Made by a program: the position numbers and the translations under genes. A stretch of DNA of 6,459 nucleotides from Pseudomonadota bacterium (GTDB lineage: Bacteria > Pseudomonadota > Alphaproteobacteria > Acetobacterales > Acetobacteraceae). Location of the stretch: NCBI GenBank assembly GCA_021829055.1, contig JAJZCS010000119.1, positions 1-6,459 of the forward strand. Reading direction: 5' to 3'. Shown piece after piece: positions 5,976 to 6,459 of the stretch; position 1 is the stretch's first letter, and each line of letters begins with the position of its first letter. The notes beneath the pieces are model-generated. The model worked only from the letters and a program-made list of their open reading frames with translations, was not told where the DNA came from and did no database searches.

Positions 5976-5988
5976 GAATTATGCGACA
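5961..5988. repeat. 28-bp inverted-arm site, probable res crossover site (right)
   Basis: The arms TGTCGCA (5961-5967) and TGCGACA (5982-5988) enclose 14 bp, exactly the architecture of 3803-3830. Similarity extends one base further on the cargo side (TGTCGCAT on both when oriented alike). The central dinucleotide is AG, which differs from the left site (AC as written, GT in the mirrored orientation). The stop codon of the azoreductase gene (5973-5975) sits in the centre. No further GTCGC arms are visible between here and the second resolvase start, so any accessory subsites are unclear. Confidence 0.6.
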
Positions 5989-6022
5989 AGTCACATCATA
6001 GAAAGACTTTCGGAAAACCGGC

Positions 6023-6051
6023 TTGCCCGTGGCGAATCAATGGCTTACACT
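6023..6051 (+). promoter_or_regulatory. Candidate promoter of the right resolvase
   Basis: TTGCCC (6023-6028) and TACACT (6046-6051) are 17 bp apart, each 4 of 6 to consensus. Transcription would begin only a few bases before ATG 6063, giving a nearly leaderless mRNA, in keeping with the absence of a good ribosome binding site there. Weak evidence. Confidence 0.3.
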
Positions 6052-6062
6052 TTCCGCAAGAT

Positions 6063-6459
6063 ATGACCGAAACAGACCGCTCTTCCCGCCTGATCGGCTA
6101 TGCCCGAGTCAGCACCTACGGCCAGACGCTCGATGCCCAGCTTGAGCAGTTGAAAGCGGCCGGCTGCGCGAAAATTTTCCGCGAGAAAGCGACCGGAGCG
6201 CGGGCCGATCGCCGCGAGCTGTTAAGGATGCTCCGGTACGTCGCGGCCGGCGACGTGGTGACGGTGACGCGGATCGATCGCCTGGCGCGCTCGACGTTCG
6301 ACCTGTTCGCGATCGTCTAGCAGATCGCCGATGCCGGCGCGCTGTTCCGGTCACTGGCGGAACCGTGGGCCGATACCGGTACGAGCACTGGCCGGTTGAT
6401 GCTGGCCGTATTGGGTGGCCTGGCGGATGTGGAGCGCGACCTGATCCGCACCCGGACGG
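6063..6459 (+). pseudogene. Second serine resolvase (TnpR-like), interrupted by an in-frame TAG and cut by the window end
   Basis: The catalytic domain begins IGYARVSTYGQTLDAQ with Arg15 and Ser17. Further active-site arginines are in ADRREL (Arg50) and TRIDRLARST (Arg73, Arg76). After codon 85 a TAG (6318-6320) interrupts the frame. The same frame then continues without shift as QIADAGALFRSLAEPWADTG and LMLAVLGGLADVERDLIRTR to the end of the window, which aligns with the left resolvase (KEAGAGLRSLAEPWADTT, FAGMADFERSLIVERT). The TAG aligns with Glu85 of that protein, so one base change from GAG, AAG or CAG explains it. The product from this start would be 85 aa, without the dimer helix or the DNA-binding domain, so recombinase activity should be lost unless the stop is suppressed. 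The C-terminal domain lies beyond the window. Confidence 0.85.

Larger units (their letters stand above)
3128..6459. mobile_element. Putative resolvase/res-bracketed cargo module
   Basis: Two outward-reading serine resolvase genes, each preceded by a site with identical 7-bp arms, enclose a four-gene redox cargo. No transposase gene and no Tn3-type terminal inverted repeat was found in the window, so it is not a complete Tn3 transposon here; the element may continue to the right. The outer borders are only the limits of the resolvase genes and the window. Mobility of the block is inferred. Confidence 0.4.

Noticed and set aside
5961..5988. Inverted repeat as a rho-independent terminator of the azoreductase gene
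   Set aside because: Arms are 14 bp apart, no T-run follows, and the same arms recur at the other res-like site.
3094..6016. Shared 11-mer ACTTTCGGAAA at 3094-3104 and 6006-6016 as element ends
   Set aside because: An 11-bp match is expected by chance in a window of this size, and the flanks do not match.

Overview
GC-rich DNA with AT-richer patches, most likely from a proteobacterial accessory region (plasmid or genomic island). The gene types (Eco57I-type methylase, DUF2188, Tn3-type resolvases, MarR/AhpD/azoreductase) suggest an alpha- or betaproteobacterium, but nothing here fixes the taxon. No rRNA, tRNA, CRISPR array or transposase is visible.

Left part (1-2013): the C-terminal portion of a large N6-adenine DNA methyltransferase with an NPPW catalytic motif. 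Its N-terminal half, with the SAM-binding motif, lies outside the window. Facing it, on the minus strand (2898 to 2028), is a compact run of three small genes: a DUF2188 protein, a 106-aa protein and an AT-rich 97-aa protein resembling a winged helix. All three are of unknown function.

Right part (3128-6459): a mirrored structure. On the left is an intact serine resolvase (minus strand, 192 aa) preceded by a res-like region (3716-3830). On the right is a second, different serine resolvase (plus strand), interrupted by an in-frame TAG and cut by the window end, and preceded by a similar site. The two 28-bp sites (3803-3830 and 5961-5988) have the same 7-bp arms, TGTCGCA and TGCGACA, and the same 14-bp spacing, the length of a Tn3-family res crossover site. 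They bracket about 2.1 kb of cargo: a MarR-type regulator (minus), then, divergently, an AhpD-like protein with a complete E-x11-C-x2-C-x3-H motif, a GNAT acetyltransferase and an FMN azoreductase-type oxidoreductase. Both outermost cargo genes have their last codons and stops inside the 28-bp sites.

Inferred biology: the cargo looks like a MarR-controlled redox or electrophile-stress cluster, with an operator-like inverted repeat in the divergent promoter, captured between two resolvase/res modules. Decay is evident: the second resolvase has a nonsense codon, and the azoreductase's FMN-loop segment sits in an upstream frame with no usual start codon, consistent with an indel near 5338. The element's mechanism is a hypothesis; the mirrored sites and gene ends are directly visible.
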